Below are positions 33,343-41,968 of a DNA stretch of 64,000 nucleotides, piece after piece. Origin of the DNA: JAHFTY01 sp964584785 (GTDB lineage: Bacteria; Acidobacteriota; Terriglobia; 20CM-2-55-15); NCBI GenBank assembly GCA_964584785.1, contig CAZPBY010000017.1, positions 1-64,000 of the forward strand, read 5' to 3'. Under the pieces are notes generated by a model. That model made no database searches. It worked only from the letters and a program-made list of their open reading frames with translations, and was not told where the DNA came from. A program made the translations under genes and the position numbers. The number at the start of each line of letters is the position of its first letter. Positions within the stretch are counted from its first letter, which is position 1.

Positions 33343-33768
33343 TTAGACTTCGATTCTTGCTTCCATCGAAATCTTGGCGTTCAGAAGTTTCGAGATGGGG
33401 CAGCCGGCTTTGGCGTTGTCGGCGGCGGTTTGAATTTTCGCCCGATCGGCGCCCGGTGCCTTGATCGTGACATCCAGATGGCTGGTCGTGACGGAGAAAC
33501 CGTCACCAACTTTTTCGAGCGAGACCGTTGCCGTAGCGGCAATGCTCTGCGCCTTTATGCCCAGTCCATCCAACTGAGCGGACGTGGCCATCGCGAAGCA
33601 GCTGGCGTGGGCCGCGGCGATCAACTCTTCAGGGTTCGTGCCTTTTTCGTCGCCGAACCGTTTTGCGAATGAATACGAAACATCGCTCAGCACACCGCTC
33701 TCAGCGGAGACTGTTCCATTACCGTCTTTCAGTCCACCCTTCCAGACCGCAGAAGCTTTCCGTCTCAC
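33343..33768 (-). CDS. OsmC/Ohr family hydroperoxide reductase
   Basis: The 141-residue protein has the OsmC layout: an N-terminal strand pair (KASAVWKGGLKDGNGTVSAE), then FAKRFGDEKGTNPEELIAAAH. The first reactive cysteine is in HASCFAMATSAQL and the second in NAKAGCPISKLL. These two form the dithiol that reduces organic hydroperoxides, with reductant from lipoyl or thiol partners. The order of spacing fits OsmC rather than Ohr, where the second cysteine is more distant. It lies alone between the KDO block and the carbamoyltransferase gene and runs in the same direction as both. Confidence 0.9.
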   Translation of the reverse strand: MRRKASAVWKGGLKDGNGTVSAESGVLSDVSYSFAKRFGDEKGTNPEELIAAAHASCFAMATSAQLDGLGIKAQSIAATATVSLEKVGDGFSVTTSHLDVTIKAPGADRAKIQTAADNAKAGCPISKLLNAKISMEARIEV

Positions 33769-33840
33769 GTTGTCCTCCAGTTTTGAATTAAGAAACGAAG
33801 ATCATAAACGATGTCGAGCAGTCATTGCGATTGGAGTCGT

Positions 33841-34386
33841 TCAGTCGAAGATTTCGGCGACGGCGGCGTCCCATTTTCCCTGGGCGCGCAGAATCAATTC
33901 GATGATCTCGCGAATGGCGCCGTGTCCGCCGCGAGCCTTCGAAACATAAGCGGCGGATGCCTTCGCTTCGGGGCAGGCGTTCGCGACAGCGACGGGAAAT
34001 CCAACGCGACGAAGCACGGGAACGTCTTGAAGGTCGTCGCCGATAAAACAGAAGTTCTCGAGCGGAAATTCGACGCGCGACGTGATCTCATTCAGGGCCG
34101 CAAGCTTCTTTCTGCCGACGCTGAGATAACAAAAGTCCAGCTTCAATTCCTCGGCACGACGCGAGACGGCCGGCGAACCGCGGCCCGATATGATTCCCAG
34201 TTTCATGCCGGTGCGGCGTGCAACTCCGAGGGCAGAGCCGTCCTGGGCATCGAACGCCTTCGCTTCGACAACAGAGCCATCCGGCATCGGAACGAGAAGG
34301 AGCTTTCCATCCGTCATCACACCGTCGACGTCCATCAGAACCAAACGGACTTTGGAGGCGAGTAGCGTTACGTCGTGATCTGGCAT
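33841..34386 (-). CDS. kdsC: 3-deoxy-D-manno-octulosonate 8-phosphate phosphatase KdsC
   Basis: The 181-residue HAD phosphatase has the nucleophile in VRLVLMDVDGVMTDGKLLL, then KLGIISGRGSPAVSRRAEEL and the Lys region. Motif IV is CFIGDDLQDVPVLRRVGFP, followed by AYVSKARGGHGAIREIIEL. This is the small C0-type KdsC without a cap domain. It hydrolyses KDO-8-phosphate to KDO in the cytoplasm. It starts 12 bases after the kdsA stop and so completes the KDO block. The usual partner kdsD (arabinose-5-phosphate isomerase) is not in the window. Confidence 0.94.
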   Translation of the reverse strand: MPDHDVTLLASKVRLVLMDVDGVMTDGKLLLVPMPDGSVVEAKAFDAQDGSALGVARRTGMKLGIISGRGSPAVSRRAEELKLDFCYLSVGRKKLAALNEITSRVEFPLENFCFIGDDLQDVPVLRRVGFPVAVANACPEAKASAAYVSKARGGHGAIREIIELILRAQGKWDAAVAEIFD

Positions 34387-34398
34387 TTACGGTGGGAA

Positions 34399-35235
34399 TT
34401 ATACGCGTCGATACGGCCTGCAAACGTTGTGGATTGCGATCACCTGCGAGAGCAGGCCGGGCAGCAAATGAAGATGCAGCGCGTTCGGCCCGTCGGAAAG
34501 CGCTTTCGCTGGATTGTCGTGAACTTCCATGAACAGGCCGTCAACGCCGGCGGCGACGCCGGCCCGCGCGAAGTGCGGAATGTATTCGGGCTGGCCTCCC
34601 GAACTCTGCCCTTGTCCGCCGGGCAATTGAAGGCTGTGCGTCACGTCGAAGACAACAGGCACGCCGAACGACTGCATGATCGGAAACGACCGGAAGTCCA
34701 CCACCAGATTGTTATAACCGAAAGTGGCGCCACGCTCGGTCAGGACGCATTTCGCGTTTCCAGCGTCGCGCATTTTCTCGATGACGTTCTTCATTTCCCA
34801 TGGCGCCAGAAACTGGCCTTTCTTCACGTTCACGATTTTTCCAGTACGGGCCGCCGCGACGACGAGATCCGTTTGCCTGGATAGAAACGCGGGAATTTGA
34901 AGGATGTCGAGAACTTCACCGGCGCGCTCGGCCTGAGCGGCGTCATGGACGTCGGACAGTATCGGCACGCCAACTTCACGCCGGACGTCGCTGAGAATCT
35001 TCAGCCCGTCTTCCAGGCCCGCTCCTCGAAATGATTGGATCGACGTTCGGTTCGCCTTATCGAATGAGGCTTTAAAGATGAACTGAATTCCCTGCTCCGA
35101 AGCGATGCGTTTCAGTTCCCTCGCCATGAAAAATGTGTGATCACGGCTCTCGATGACACAGGGACCCGCGATGAGAAAAAGATCGCGCCGGAGATCGATA
35201 TCAAAATCGGGAATGCAGTAGTTCGCGGCGCCCAT
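34399..35235 (-). CDS. kdsA: 3-deoxy-8-phosphooctulonate synthase KdsA
   Basis: The 278-residue protein has the marks of KDO-8-phosphate synthase: LFLIAGPCVIESRDHTFFMA, FKASFDKANRTSIQSFRG, and VPILSDVHDAAQAERAGEVL. Further marks are DILQIPAFLSRQTDLVVAAA, IVNVKKGQFLAPWEMKNV and FGYNNLVVDFRSFP. It condenses arabinose-5-phosphate and phosphoenolpyruvate in LPS inner-core synthesis. The GPCV cysteine suggests the metal-dependent class, which binds the metal with a Cys, but that class call is tentative. Its ATG shares a base with the pyrG stop. Confidence 0.95.
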   Translation of the reverse strand: MGAANYCIPDFDIDLRRDLFLIAGPCVIESRDHTFFMARELKRIASEQGIQFIFKASFDKANRTSIQSFRGAGLEDGLKILSDVRREVGVPILSDVHDAAQAERAGEVLDILQIPAFLSRQTDLVVAAARTGKIVNVKKGQFLAPWEMKNVIEKMRDAGNAKCVLTERGATFGYNNLVVDFRSFPIMQSFGVPVVFDVTHSLQLPGGQGQSSGGQPEYIPHFARAGVAAGVDGLFMEVHDNPAKALSDGPNALHLHLLPGLLSQVIAIHNVCRPYRRV

Positions 35236-36866
35236 CAGCCCTGCGCCACGAACACGCCGTTTTTTGTTTGGGCCATCCGGTTCTCATACGAAGCGGCAAT
35301 GAAGGATACGAACAGTGGATGCGCCGCGAGAGGCTTCGATTTGAACTCCGGATGGAACTGGCAGCCCAGGAACCACGGATGATCGGCAAGTTCGACGATC
35401 TCGACAAAGTTCTTGTCCGGCGACACCCCTGAAATGATCAGACCGTTATCGGTCAGCACCTGTTCGAATCCGCGGTTGAACTCGTATCGATGACGATGGC
35501 GCTCCGAAATGACCGGCGCTTCATAGATCCGATTGGCGAGCGACCCGTCGAGCAGATTCGCCGGATAGGCGCCGAGCCGCATGGTCCCGCCGATCGTGTC
35601 GACGCCCAGCAGGTCGCGCAATTTGTAAATCACGGGATACGCCGTGTTCGAATCGAACTCCGTGCTGTTCGCATTCTTCAACCCGCAAACGTTCCGCGCA
35701 AATTCGATGACCGCGCATTGCATTCCCAAACAGATCCCGAAAAACGGGACTTTGTTTTCGCGAGCATACTGGATCGCGCGAATCATTCCGGGAATGCCGC
35801 GTTTACCGAACCCGCCGGGGACCAGGATTCCATCGAATTCACGGAGTTTGACGGGCTCTGCGTCCTCGAGACTCTGCGCTTCGATCCAGTGAATCTTCGT
35901 ACGCAGATTTTGATTGAGGCCGCCGTGAATCAAGGCCTCACGAAGGCTCTTGTAGGCGTCTTCAAGTTCGACGTACTTGCCGACCACGCCGATGGATACT
36001 TCGTCAATCGGATTGTGAACGCGCTCGAGAAGGGCCTCCCAATCCTGCATCCGCCGCTCGGTGTCGGGAAGGTGCAGCTTTGTGACAATCTGCTCATCCA
36101 AACCTTCGGCGCTCAGCACCAACGGAACCTCGTAAACACTGGAAACGTCTTTCGCCGTGATGACTGCACGTTCGGAAAGGTTGCAGAACAAGGCGATCTT
36201 CTTCTTCATGTCGTTCGAGAGATATCGATCGGTGCGGCAAAGAAGAATGTCGGCTTGAATCCCGATCTCGAGCAGCTCTTTCACGCTGTGCTGCGTCGGT
36301 TTGGTTTTCAATTCGCCGGCTGTTGGGATGTAGGGCACGAGCGTTAAATGAATAAAGAGACTGTTGTCGCGGCCGACATCTGCGCGCATTTGGCGGATGG
36401 CCTCGAGGAACGGGAGGGACTCGATGTCGCCGACGGTTCCACCGATCTCCACAATCGTGATGTCGACGTTCGCGGCTACGCGCTCAATCGCTTCCTTGAT
36501 TTCGTTCGTGACGTGGGGGATGACTTGCACGGTGTGACCGAGATAGTCGCCGCGCCGTTCCTTCTGGATGATGGTCTCGTAGATGCGGCCGGTCGTCAGA
36601 TTGTTGCGCCGGCTCAACTGAGCGTGGGTATAGCGTTCGTAGTGACCCAGATCGAGGTCGGTTTCGGCGCCGTCGTCGGTGACGAAGACTTCCCCATGCT
36701 GATACGGACTCATCGTCCCGGGATCGACATTCAGATAAGGATCGAACTTGAGCAGATTGACCGTAAAACCGCGGCTCTCCAGCAAACATCCGATCGATGC
36801 CGCAGCCAGTCCCTTACCCAGTGAGGAAACGACGCCGCCGGTTACGAAGATGAACTTTTTTTCCAT
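35235..36866 (-). CDS. pyrG: CTP synthase
   Basis: The 543-residue protein starts KFIFVTGGVVSSLGKGLAAA, the P-loop-like synthetase signature. DPYLNVDPGTMSPYQHGEVF and ETDLDLGHYERY follow. The glutaminase domain starts near 290 and has ILVPGGFGKRGIPGMIRAI, then FFGICLGMQCAVIEFARN with the nucleophilic Cys, and a C-terminal HPWFLGCQFHPEFKSKP carrying the catalytic His and Glu. It makes CTP from UTP, ATP and glutamine. Here it sits between kdsB and kdsA, which is logical because KdsB consumes CTP. It overlaps kdsB by 25 bases and kdsA by one. Confidence 0.97.
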   Translation of the reverse strand: MEKKFIFVTGGVVSSLGKGLAAASIGCLLESRGFTVNLLKFDPYLNVDPGTMSPYQHGEVFVTDDGAETDLDLGHYERYTHAQLSRRNNLTTGRIYETIIQKERRGDYLGHTVQVIPHVTNEIKEAIERVAANVDITIVEIGGTVGDIESLPFLEAIRQMRADVGRDNSLFIHLTLVPYIPTAGELKTKPTQHSVKELLEIGIQADILLCRTDRYLSNDMKKKIALFCNLSERAVITAKDVSSVYEVPLVLSAEGLDEQIVTKLHLPDTERRMQDWEALLERVHNPIDEVSIGVVGKYVELEDAYKSLREALIHGGLNQNLRTKIHWIEAQSLEDAEPVKLREFDGILVPGGFGKRGIPGMIRAIQYARENKVPFFGICLGMQCAVIEFARNVCGLKNANSTEFDSNTAYPVIYKLRDLLGVDTIGGTMRLGAYPANLLDGSLANRIYEAPVISERHRHRYEFNRGFEQVLTDNGLIISGVSPDKNFVEIVELADHPWFLGCQFHPEFKSKPLAAHPLFVSFIAASYENRMAQTKNGVFVAQG

Positions 36867-37582
36867 GTGACCTCAAGCCTCTCTCTGAACTTTTCCAGGT
36901 CTGCAGCGGTGTCGATTCCCCAGGATTCGCTCTCGACCTCCACTACACGAATGCGATAACCATGCTCGAGCGCACGAAGCTGTTCGAGCCGCTCGGCGAT
37001 TTCCAGTGGCGTCCTCTCCAGTTTCGAAAACAACTTTAAGAAACGGGCACGGTAAACGTACAAGCCGAGGTGGAGAAAACAGGTCCCACCGGACGGAATC
37101 GGCGATCGAGAAAAATAGAGCGCCATACCGTTTCGCCCGGTAACGACTTTGACACGGTTGGTGTCGCGGATGTCGGAAGTGTCGTTCATTCGCGTCATGA
37201 CGGTGACGATTTCGGAGTCATTGGACTGGGCTGCCGTCACGGCGCGATCGATGACCGCTGGTTCGATCATCGGCTCGTCGCCCTGCACGTTCACGATGAG
37301 GGAATTGGGATCCAACCTGTCGGCAACCTCGGCCAGGCGGTCCGTTCCGCTCTGGTGATCGACGCGGGTCATCACCGCGGTACCACCGAATTTCTCCACG
37401 ATTTCCGCGACTTTCGAATCGTCGGCGGCGACGATGATTTGATGAATCGTCCGCGCCTGCTTCACGCGCTCATAAACGTGCTGTATGAGCGGCTTACCAT
37501 CAATTTCAATGAGAATCTTTCCGGGGAGACGAGTGGACTGCAGACGGGCAGGGATTACAGCAATGGCAGTCTCAAAAATCAT
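36842..37582 (-). CDS. kdsB: 3-deoxy-manno-octulosonate cytidylyltransferase KdsB
   Basis: The 246-residue protein starts AIAVIPARLQSTRLPGKILI, the nucleotidyltransferase signature. DGKPLIQHVYERVKQA, VMTRVDHQSGTDRLAEVADR, LIVNVQGDEPMIEP and FSRSPIPSGGTCFLHLGLYV are further marks of KdsB. It activates KDO with CTP to CMP-KDO for transfer to lipid A. It is the first gene of the leftward kdsB-pyrG-kdsA-kdsC block; its 3' end overlaps pyrG by 25 bases. The divergent region upstream (37583-37845) holds the promoter of the first VWA gene on the other strand. Confidence 0.95.
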   Translation of the reverse strand: MIFETAIAVIPARLQSTRLPGKILIEIDGKPLIQHVYERVKQARTIHQIIVAADDSKVAEIVEKFGGTAVMTRVDHQSGTDRLAEVADRLDPNSLIVNVQGDEPMIEPAVIDRAVTAAQSNDSEIVTVMTRMNDTSDIRDTNRVKVVTGRNGMALYFSRSPIPSGGTCFLHLGLYVYRARFLKLFSKLERTPLEIAERLEQLRALEHGYRIRVVEVESESWGIDTAADLEKFRERLEVTWKKSSSS

Positions 37583-37759
37583 GCGTTATGGCATGGACGT
37601 ATCAATATATCACGACGCAGCAGATATCCGCGGGCACCCAACTCAGGTCCGTCCACAGAAAATTCACAGGAAATTCGGGAAATTCCACGGTCAAATTCTG
37701 GCACACGAGTTGCTTTTGTTCGTGTGTCGTCGTGGAGTCGGAACGACGGTGTTGGGGAG

Positions 37760-37788
37760 TTGCATGAATTTCGGCCCGCCAATATAAT
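37760..37788 (+). promoter_or_regulatory. Strong sigma-70-type promoter before the first VWA gene
   Basis: TTGCAT at 37760-37765 and TATAAT at 37783-37788 are separated by exactly 17 bases, one mismatch from the -35 consensus and a perfect -10. The predicted transcript starts near 37795, giving a leader of about 50 bases before the ATG at 37846. That ATG has the ribosome site AAGGAG 6-7 bases upstream. Confidence 0.7.
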
Positions 37789-37845
37789 GAGGCCCAATTG
37801 AGGATCACGAATCCGAAAGCTCTGGTCATCCCAAGGAGATGGCGT

Positions 37846-38808
37846 ATGACTCTTAAAAAGAGCAGCATCATCGGAACCGCGCTTTTTGTGAGCGTCTGGG
37901 CAGGTTTCGGTTTGTTGGCCCAGAATACCGTCAAACCTCAAACGCCGGGCTCGAATCAAACACTTAAAGTTGACGTCGATGTCGTCCGAGTCAACGCCAC
38001 CGTCACAGACCTGCAAAACCGGGTCATCACGGGCCTCGAAAAAGAGCATTTCAGAGTCTGGGAAGACAAACTCGAGCAGAAAATCGAGAGCTTCTCCACT
38101 GAAGATGAACCCGTCAGCCTCGGTATCGTGTTCGATGTCAGCGGCAGCATGAAAGACAAAATGCCGACCGCGCGCGACGCCGCCATCACTTTCCTCAAAA
38201 CGGGCAACCCGGAAGACGAATATTTTCTGGAAGTCTTTTCGAATCGTCCCCAGTTGGCCGAAGAATTTACAACCGACATCTCCAGACTTCAGAACAAGCT
38301 CATCTTTCAGAACACCCAAGGCATGACCGCCATGTACGACGCGATTTACATGAGCCTGGCCAAGCTGAAGGAAGGCACGAATTCCAAAAAAGCTCTCCTC
38401 CTCATTACGGATGGTGAAGATAATCGCAGCCGATATACATTCGCTAACGTCAGAGAGTATGTGAAAGAACAGGACGTCCAGATTTACGGCATCGGTATTG
38501 TCAGCGACTTCAACTCTCAACTCGGCAGCGGCCGCACCGGCCGTGCCCTCATCGAGGAACTCGCCGACCTGACCGGTGGTCATGCGTTCTTTCCCGACTC
38601 TGTGTACGATCTTGAAGATATCTGCACGAAAATCGCAGTGGAGTTGAAGAATCAGTACGTGTTGACGTACCGCTCCACGAATTCCTCCAAGGACGGTAAG
38701 TGGCGCAAGATCCGGGTGCAGGTCGACGGGCCCAAAGGCGTGGGCCGCCTGAATGTCCGTTCCAAAAGCGGGTATTACGCTGCTGCCGGCGAACCGGGGT
38801 TAAAGTAA
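37846..38808 (+). CDS. Exported VWA-domain protein, acidobacterial VWFA-related family (first of two)
   Basis: The ATG at 37846 follows CCAAGGAGATGGCGT and gives 320 residues. A signal peptide (SSIIGTALFVSVWAGFGLLA) is followed by a beta-domain with VDVDVVRVNATVTDLQNRV. The VWA domain has the MIDAS motif in LGIVFDVSGSMKDKMPTARD, then GMTAMYDAIYMSLAKL and ALLLITDGEDNRSRYTF. The C-terminal NQYVLTYRSTNSSKDGKWRK segment is a family trait. It would bind ligands or metal in the periplasm or outside the cell; function is unknown. The next gene is a paralogue starting about 40 bases after the stop. Confidence 0.88.
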   Translation: MTLKKSSIIGTALFVSVWAGFGLLAQNTVKPQTPGSNQTLKVDVDVVRVNATVTDLQNRVITGLEKEHFRVWEDKLEQKIESFSTEDEPVSLGIVFDVSGSMKDKMPTARDAAITFLKTGNPEDEYFLEVFSNRPQLAEEFTTDISRLQNKLIFQNTQGMTAMYDAIYMSLAKLKEGTNSKKALLLITDGEDNRSRYTFANVREYVKEQDVQIYGIGIVSDFNSQLGSGRTGRALIEELADLTGGHAFFPDSVYDLEDICTKIAVELKNQYVLTYRSTNSSKDGKWRKIRVQVDGPKGVGRLNVRSKSGYYAAAGEPGLK

Positions 38809-38850
38809 CAATTGGAGCGGTGGAACTTCGGGACCGCCGGGCTTTTCGTC

Positions 38851-39831
38851 ATGTCGCGTTTCATTGCAGTCTTTGTGATCATCCTATCGTTCTCGCTCTT
38901 TCTTCTCGCCCAGAATCCGACACAACCGGCGGCGTCACAGGAACCCGTTCAGAAGCAAGGCGACCAATACAAAATCAGCGTAGACACCACGCTCATCCAA
39001 ATCCCCGTTTCGATCCACGACAAGGATGGACGCCCCGTCAACACGTTCAAGAAGGATCAGTTCCAGGTTTTTGAGGACAAGATCCAACAGGAGATCAAGC
39101 TATTCGTTCACGAGGACGTCCCGCTCAGTCTCGGACTCGTCATTGACAACAGCGGCAGCATGCGCAACAAACGCGAACGGGTGAACGGCGCCGCACTGTC
39201 CTTCGTGCGCGAAAGCAATCCGGAAGACGAGTCGTTCATCGTGAACTTCGACGACTCCGCTTATCTCGAACAGGACTTCACTTCCAGCATCGGCGACCTG
39301 ATGGACGCCCTCGACAACCTCGACACACGGGGCGAAACGGCTCTCTACGACGCCGTCTTTCTGTCGGTCGACAAAGTCATGAAGGAGGGAAGGCGGGACA
39401 CCAAAGCCCTCCTCCTGATCAGCGATGGTGAAGACAACACCAGCAAGTACAAATACGAAGAAGTACTGAAGCGGCTCAAAGAAGCCAATGTGACTCTGTA
39501 CGCGATCGGACTGCTCGAAGAAGGAGAAACTCACGGCCTTTTTCAGAAGGATCCCACCAAGAGAGCCAAGCAGGTCCTGAATACGTTCGCGGAAGCGACA
39601 GGTGGAGTGGCTTATTTCCCGAAGTCTGTCGATGAAGTCGAGGAGCTCTGCAAACAAATCGCACGAGACCTTCGTAACCGCTACACGGTCGGTTATGCGC
39701 CGACCAACGGCAAACTCGACGGGTCGCTTCGTCGAGTCGATGTTGTGGTCAATGCGTCGAAGACCGCCAGGCTCGCGGTCCGTTGGAAGACCACCTATTT
39801 CGCCCCGAAACCCCCTGGCACCAATAACTAA
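38851..39831 (+). CDS. Exported VWA-domain protein, second of the tandem pair
   Basis: The ATG at 38851 gives 326 residues; a TTG at 38812 in the same frame is possible. A signal peptide (FIAVFVIILSFSLFLLA) precedes YKISVDTTLIQIPVSIHD. The VWA domain has LGLVIDNSGSMRNKRERVNG, GETALYDAVFLSVDKVM and ALLLISDGEDNTSKYKYEEV. At the MIDAS motif this copy has DNSGS where the first has DVSGS. The C-terminus RNRYTVGYAPTNGKLDGSLR matches the first copy. The pair seems to be a tandem duplication that has diverged considerably. Function is unknown. Confidence 0.88.
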   Translation: MSRFIAVFVIILSFSLFLLAQNPTQPAASQEPVQKQGDQYKISVDTTLIQIPVSIHDKDGRPVNTFKKDQFQVFEDKIQQEIKLFVHEDVPLSLGLVIDNSGSMRNKRERVNGAALSFVRESNPEDESFIVNFDDSAYLEQDFTSSIGDLMDALDNLDTRGETALYDAVFLSVDKVMKEGRRDTKALLLISDGEDNTSKYKYEEVLKRLKEANVTLYAIGLLEEGETHGLFQKDPTKRAKQVLNTFAEATGGVAYFPKSVDEVEELCKQIARDLRNRYTVGYAPTNGKLDGSLRRVDVVVNASKTARLAVRWKTTYFAPKPPGTNN

Positions 39832-39840
39832 ACGACCGGC

Positions 39841-41880
39841 CTACGACAATCCCGCGTCGTACATCCGCGCGTAGAGCAAATACTGTCGGACGGCGTCTCT
39901 CGGATAAGAGATTCGAACGTTTGCGGCTTTGCCTGACGCGTCTATTTGCGCGGTCAGCGCGGTGTTGACGCCGGCCCAATACGTCGGAAGGTTGAGGCCT
40001 TTGTAGCGCGCGAGCACCTCGTCGCGCAACGGAGGCTCGAAGCGGACGCCATATTTATCGACCAGCGCTTTGATCGCGTCGTAATCGCCCTCGGCTTTGA
40101 TGCGCATCAATTCCGCAAGCAGCGTGCCGACGCCCTGTTTCATCTTCGCGTAATCCGCAACGCGAATCGACGCTTTCCCGTTGCGCTTCACCCGCTCGAT
40201 TGCCCCGGTCTTGTCGATGATGTAATTCACGATCAGCTGGCGATCGCGAGCGTGGTCTTCTTCGATCGTATCGCCACGCGGAATCAATCGAAGCTGCGTC
40301 AGCGCCACCAGAGTTGATGAGTCGTACATCGCCCGCGCGACTTCTTCCTGATTCGTGATGAGGCCGAGTTCCTTCAGCTTCGGATCCCAGATGTTCCAAA
40401 GCGCCATGAGATCGGCGCGCGCTTCCTCGAGCGTCGAGAAGTATTCCTTCAAATAGGCCTCGGAACCGCCTTTGAGGCGATCGCTGAGTTTTCCGGACCC
40501 GTGACCGATCACTTCATGGAGCGCCGTCTTCAGGTCGTCGGATTCCTCGCCGTATTTGTCCGAGCGCTGCACCACATCCGCATCCGCGAACTCCGCAACA
40601 ATCTTCGATCCTCGCGCGCGGCCGATCGAATGGCTGCTTCCGGTAAACAGAAAATTCTTCGTCCCGTACTTCTCGTGGATTTCGTTTTCGTTCGGAAGAT
40701 TGTCGCCGATCGTCGAAACGTGAAAATCGCCGGTCTCGATCAGAACTTCCACCGCTTTCACGACGGGAGGCTGAAACGCCTGCCGTTTGTACTTGGCGTC
40801 CCACGGCGCCTTCTGTTCAAAGTACGCCGCGTTCTGTGCCAGCTTTCGCATCGCTTCGCTCACCGGCTTGTCGGTGACGGTGACAAAACTCTGGGAACTG
40901 CCCTTGGCGCCTCTCGCGTCTCGGTACACCTCAATGAAACCGTTCGCGAAGTCCACAGTAGCGTCGTTCTGCACCCAGTCCCCGCCGAATTGCAGCCAGT
41001 CTTTGGGATCACCGGTTTGGTAGAAGCGAATCAGGCCGGCAATGACTTTTGCCTGCGCCGGATCCGCGAAGGTGCGCGCTTTCTCGAGATACTCGTTCGC
41101 CTTCTTCAAGTAAACGGCATACACGCCCGGAGGCACACGGCCGTCGGGCGTTCCAGCCCGGTAGACCTCTTCGCGTAACACACCGTTCGCGCCTTTCGCG
41201 ACTCGGGAATTCAACGGGTACCGTTCTTTAAAACCCTTAAGGTCGCTCAATGTGACGCCCTGATAAAACGTGTTCGAACTCGCCTGGATGATGTCCTGGC
41301 CGGGCGGAGGCGTCTTGGCAGTGATAATGGGTTCGACATTCGGATCAAACAGAGACGATCGCAACTCGCCCAGTTCGCGCCGGACATCCGCCGCATTCGC
41401 GAGGGCGGGAAGATCGGCGTATGCCGTCTTGAATGCGCCGTTGGTTTGCGCCTTCAACGCGGCGTCCTGAAGTTCTTCGAACGTGAACGCCGGCAGAAAC
41501 TTCTGCCCGGTATTCTCGTTGTGATTTCCTCGATTCGCCCAGAACAGAAGCGCGAACGTTCGGACCTTTGCAAGCGCCTGCGCGTCGATACCGGCGGGCC
41601 GCGCCATGATCTCTTCGATCAGCCGCTTCTCCCGCACGCCGAAGCGCGAAAGCTGATCGTAAATGATGGGATCGATCGCGATCGAAGCCTGCACGAGCCA
41701 ATACGCAAGCGCCTGTTGTTTGGCGTCGAGCTGTTTGAAACTTTCGGCCTGCAACTCGAGGAATCCGGTGTCCCCGACCCGTTCGACAGTTCGATTCGAT
41801 GCCGCCGGTGTATTCTGCGCTAAAGAAACCACGGCCAGACCAAGCAGACCCGAGATCACAACGATCATGAAAGTCTTCAT
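39841..41880 (-). CDS. Exported M49-type dipeptidyl peptidase III-like zinc peptidase
   Basis: The 679-residue protein begins with a signal-like segment (MIVVISGLLGLAVVSLAQ). The zinc motif is HEVIGH at residues 455-460 in LKTALHEVIGHGSGKLSDR, the HExxGH form of family M49. The second element EEARAD at 485-490 in TLEEARADLMALW provides the third ligand. WANRGNHNENTGQKFLPAF early in the chain and HSIGRARGSKIVAEFADADV fit bacterial M49 proteins. Cytosolic eukaryotic DPP III removes dipeptides; this version would act in the periplasm. The gene converges with the second VWA gene and is divergent from the kinase remnant. Confidence 0.85.
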   Translation of the reverse strand: MKTFMIVVISGLLGLAVVSLAQNTPAASNRTVERVGDTGFLELQAESFKQLDAKQQALAYWLVQASIAIDPIIYDQLSRFGVREKRLIEEIMARPAGIDAQALAKVRTFALLFWANRGNHNENTGQKFLPAFTFEELQDAALKAQTNGAFKTAYADLPALANAADVRRELGELRSSLFDPNVEPIITAKTPPPGQDIIQASSNTFYQGVTLSDLKGFKERYPLNSRVAKGANGVLREEVYRAGTPDGRVPPGVYAVYLKKANEYLEKARTFADPAQAKVIAGLIRFYQTGDPKDWLQFGGDWVQNDATVDFANGFIEVYRDARGAKGSSQSFVTVTDKPVSEAMRKLAQNAAYFEQKAPWDAKYKRQAFQPPVVKAVEVLIETGDFHVSTIGDNLPNENEIHEKYGTKNFLFTGSSHSIGRARGSKIVAEFADADVVQRSDKYGEESDDLKTALHEVIGHGSGKLSDRLKGGSEAYLKEYFSTLEEARADLMALWNIWDPKLKELGLITNQEEVARAMYDSSTLVALTQLRLIPRGDTIEEDHARDRQLIVNYIIDKTGAIERVKRNGKASIRVADYAKMKQGVGTLLAELMRIKAEGDYDAIKALVDKYGVRFEPPLRDEVLARYKGLNLPTYWAGVNTALTAQIDASGKAANVRISYPRDAVRQYLLYARMYDAGLS

Positions 41881-41927
41881 AACCGCATTCTGCCCCGTCG
41901 AACTCGCTGACGCAACTCCGTCGGTGG

Positions 41928-41958
41928 TTGCGTCAGTCTGACCGATAAACGGTATAAT
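41928..41958 (+). promoter_or_regulatory. Promoter-like site directly upstream of the kinase remnant
   Basis: TATAAT at 41953-41958 is a perfect -10; TTGCGT at 41928-41933 is a possible -35 at 19 bases. A start of transcription near 41965 would lie only about four bases before the ATG at 41969, so the transcript would be nearly leaderless. The -35 spacing is long, so only the -10 is convincing. Confidence 0.5.
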
Positions 41959-41968
41959 CCGCCCGCTT

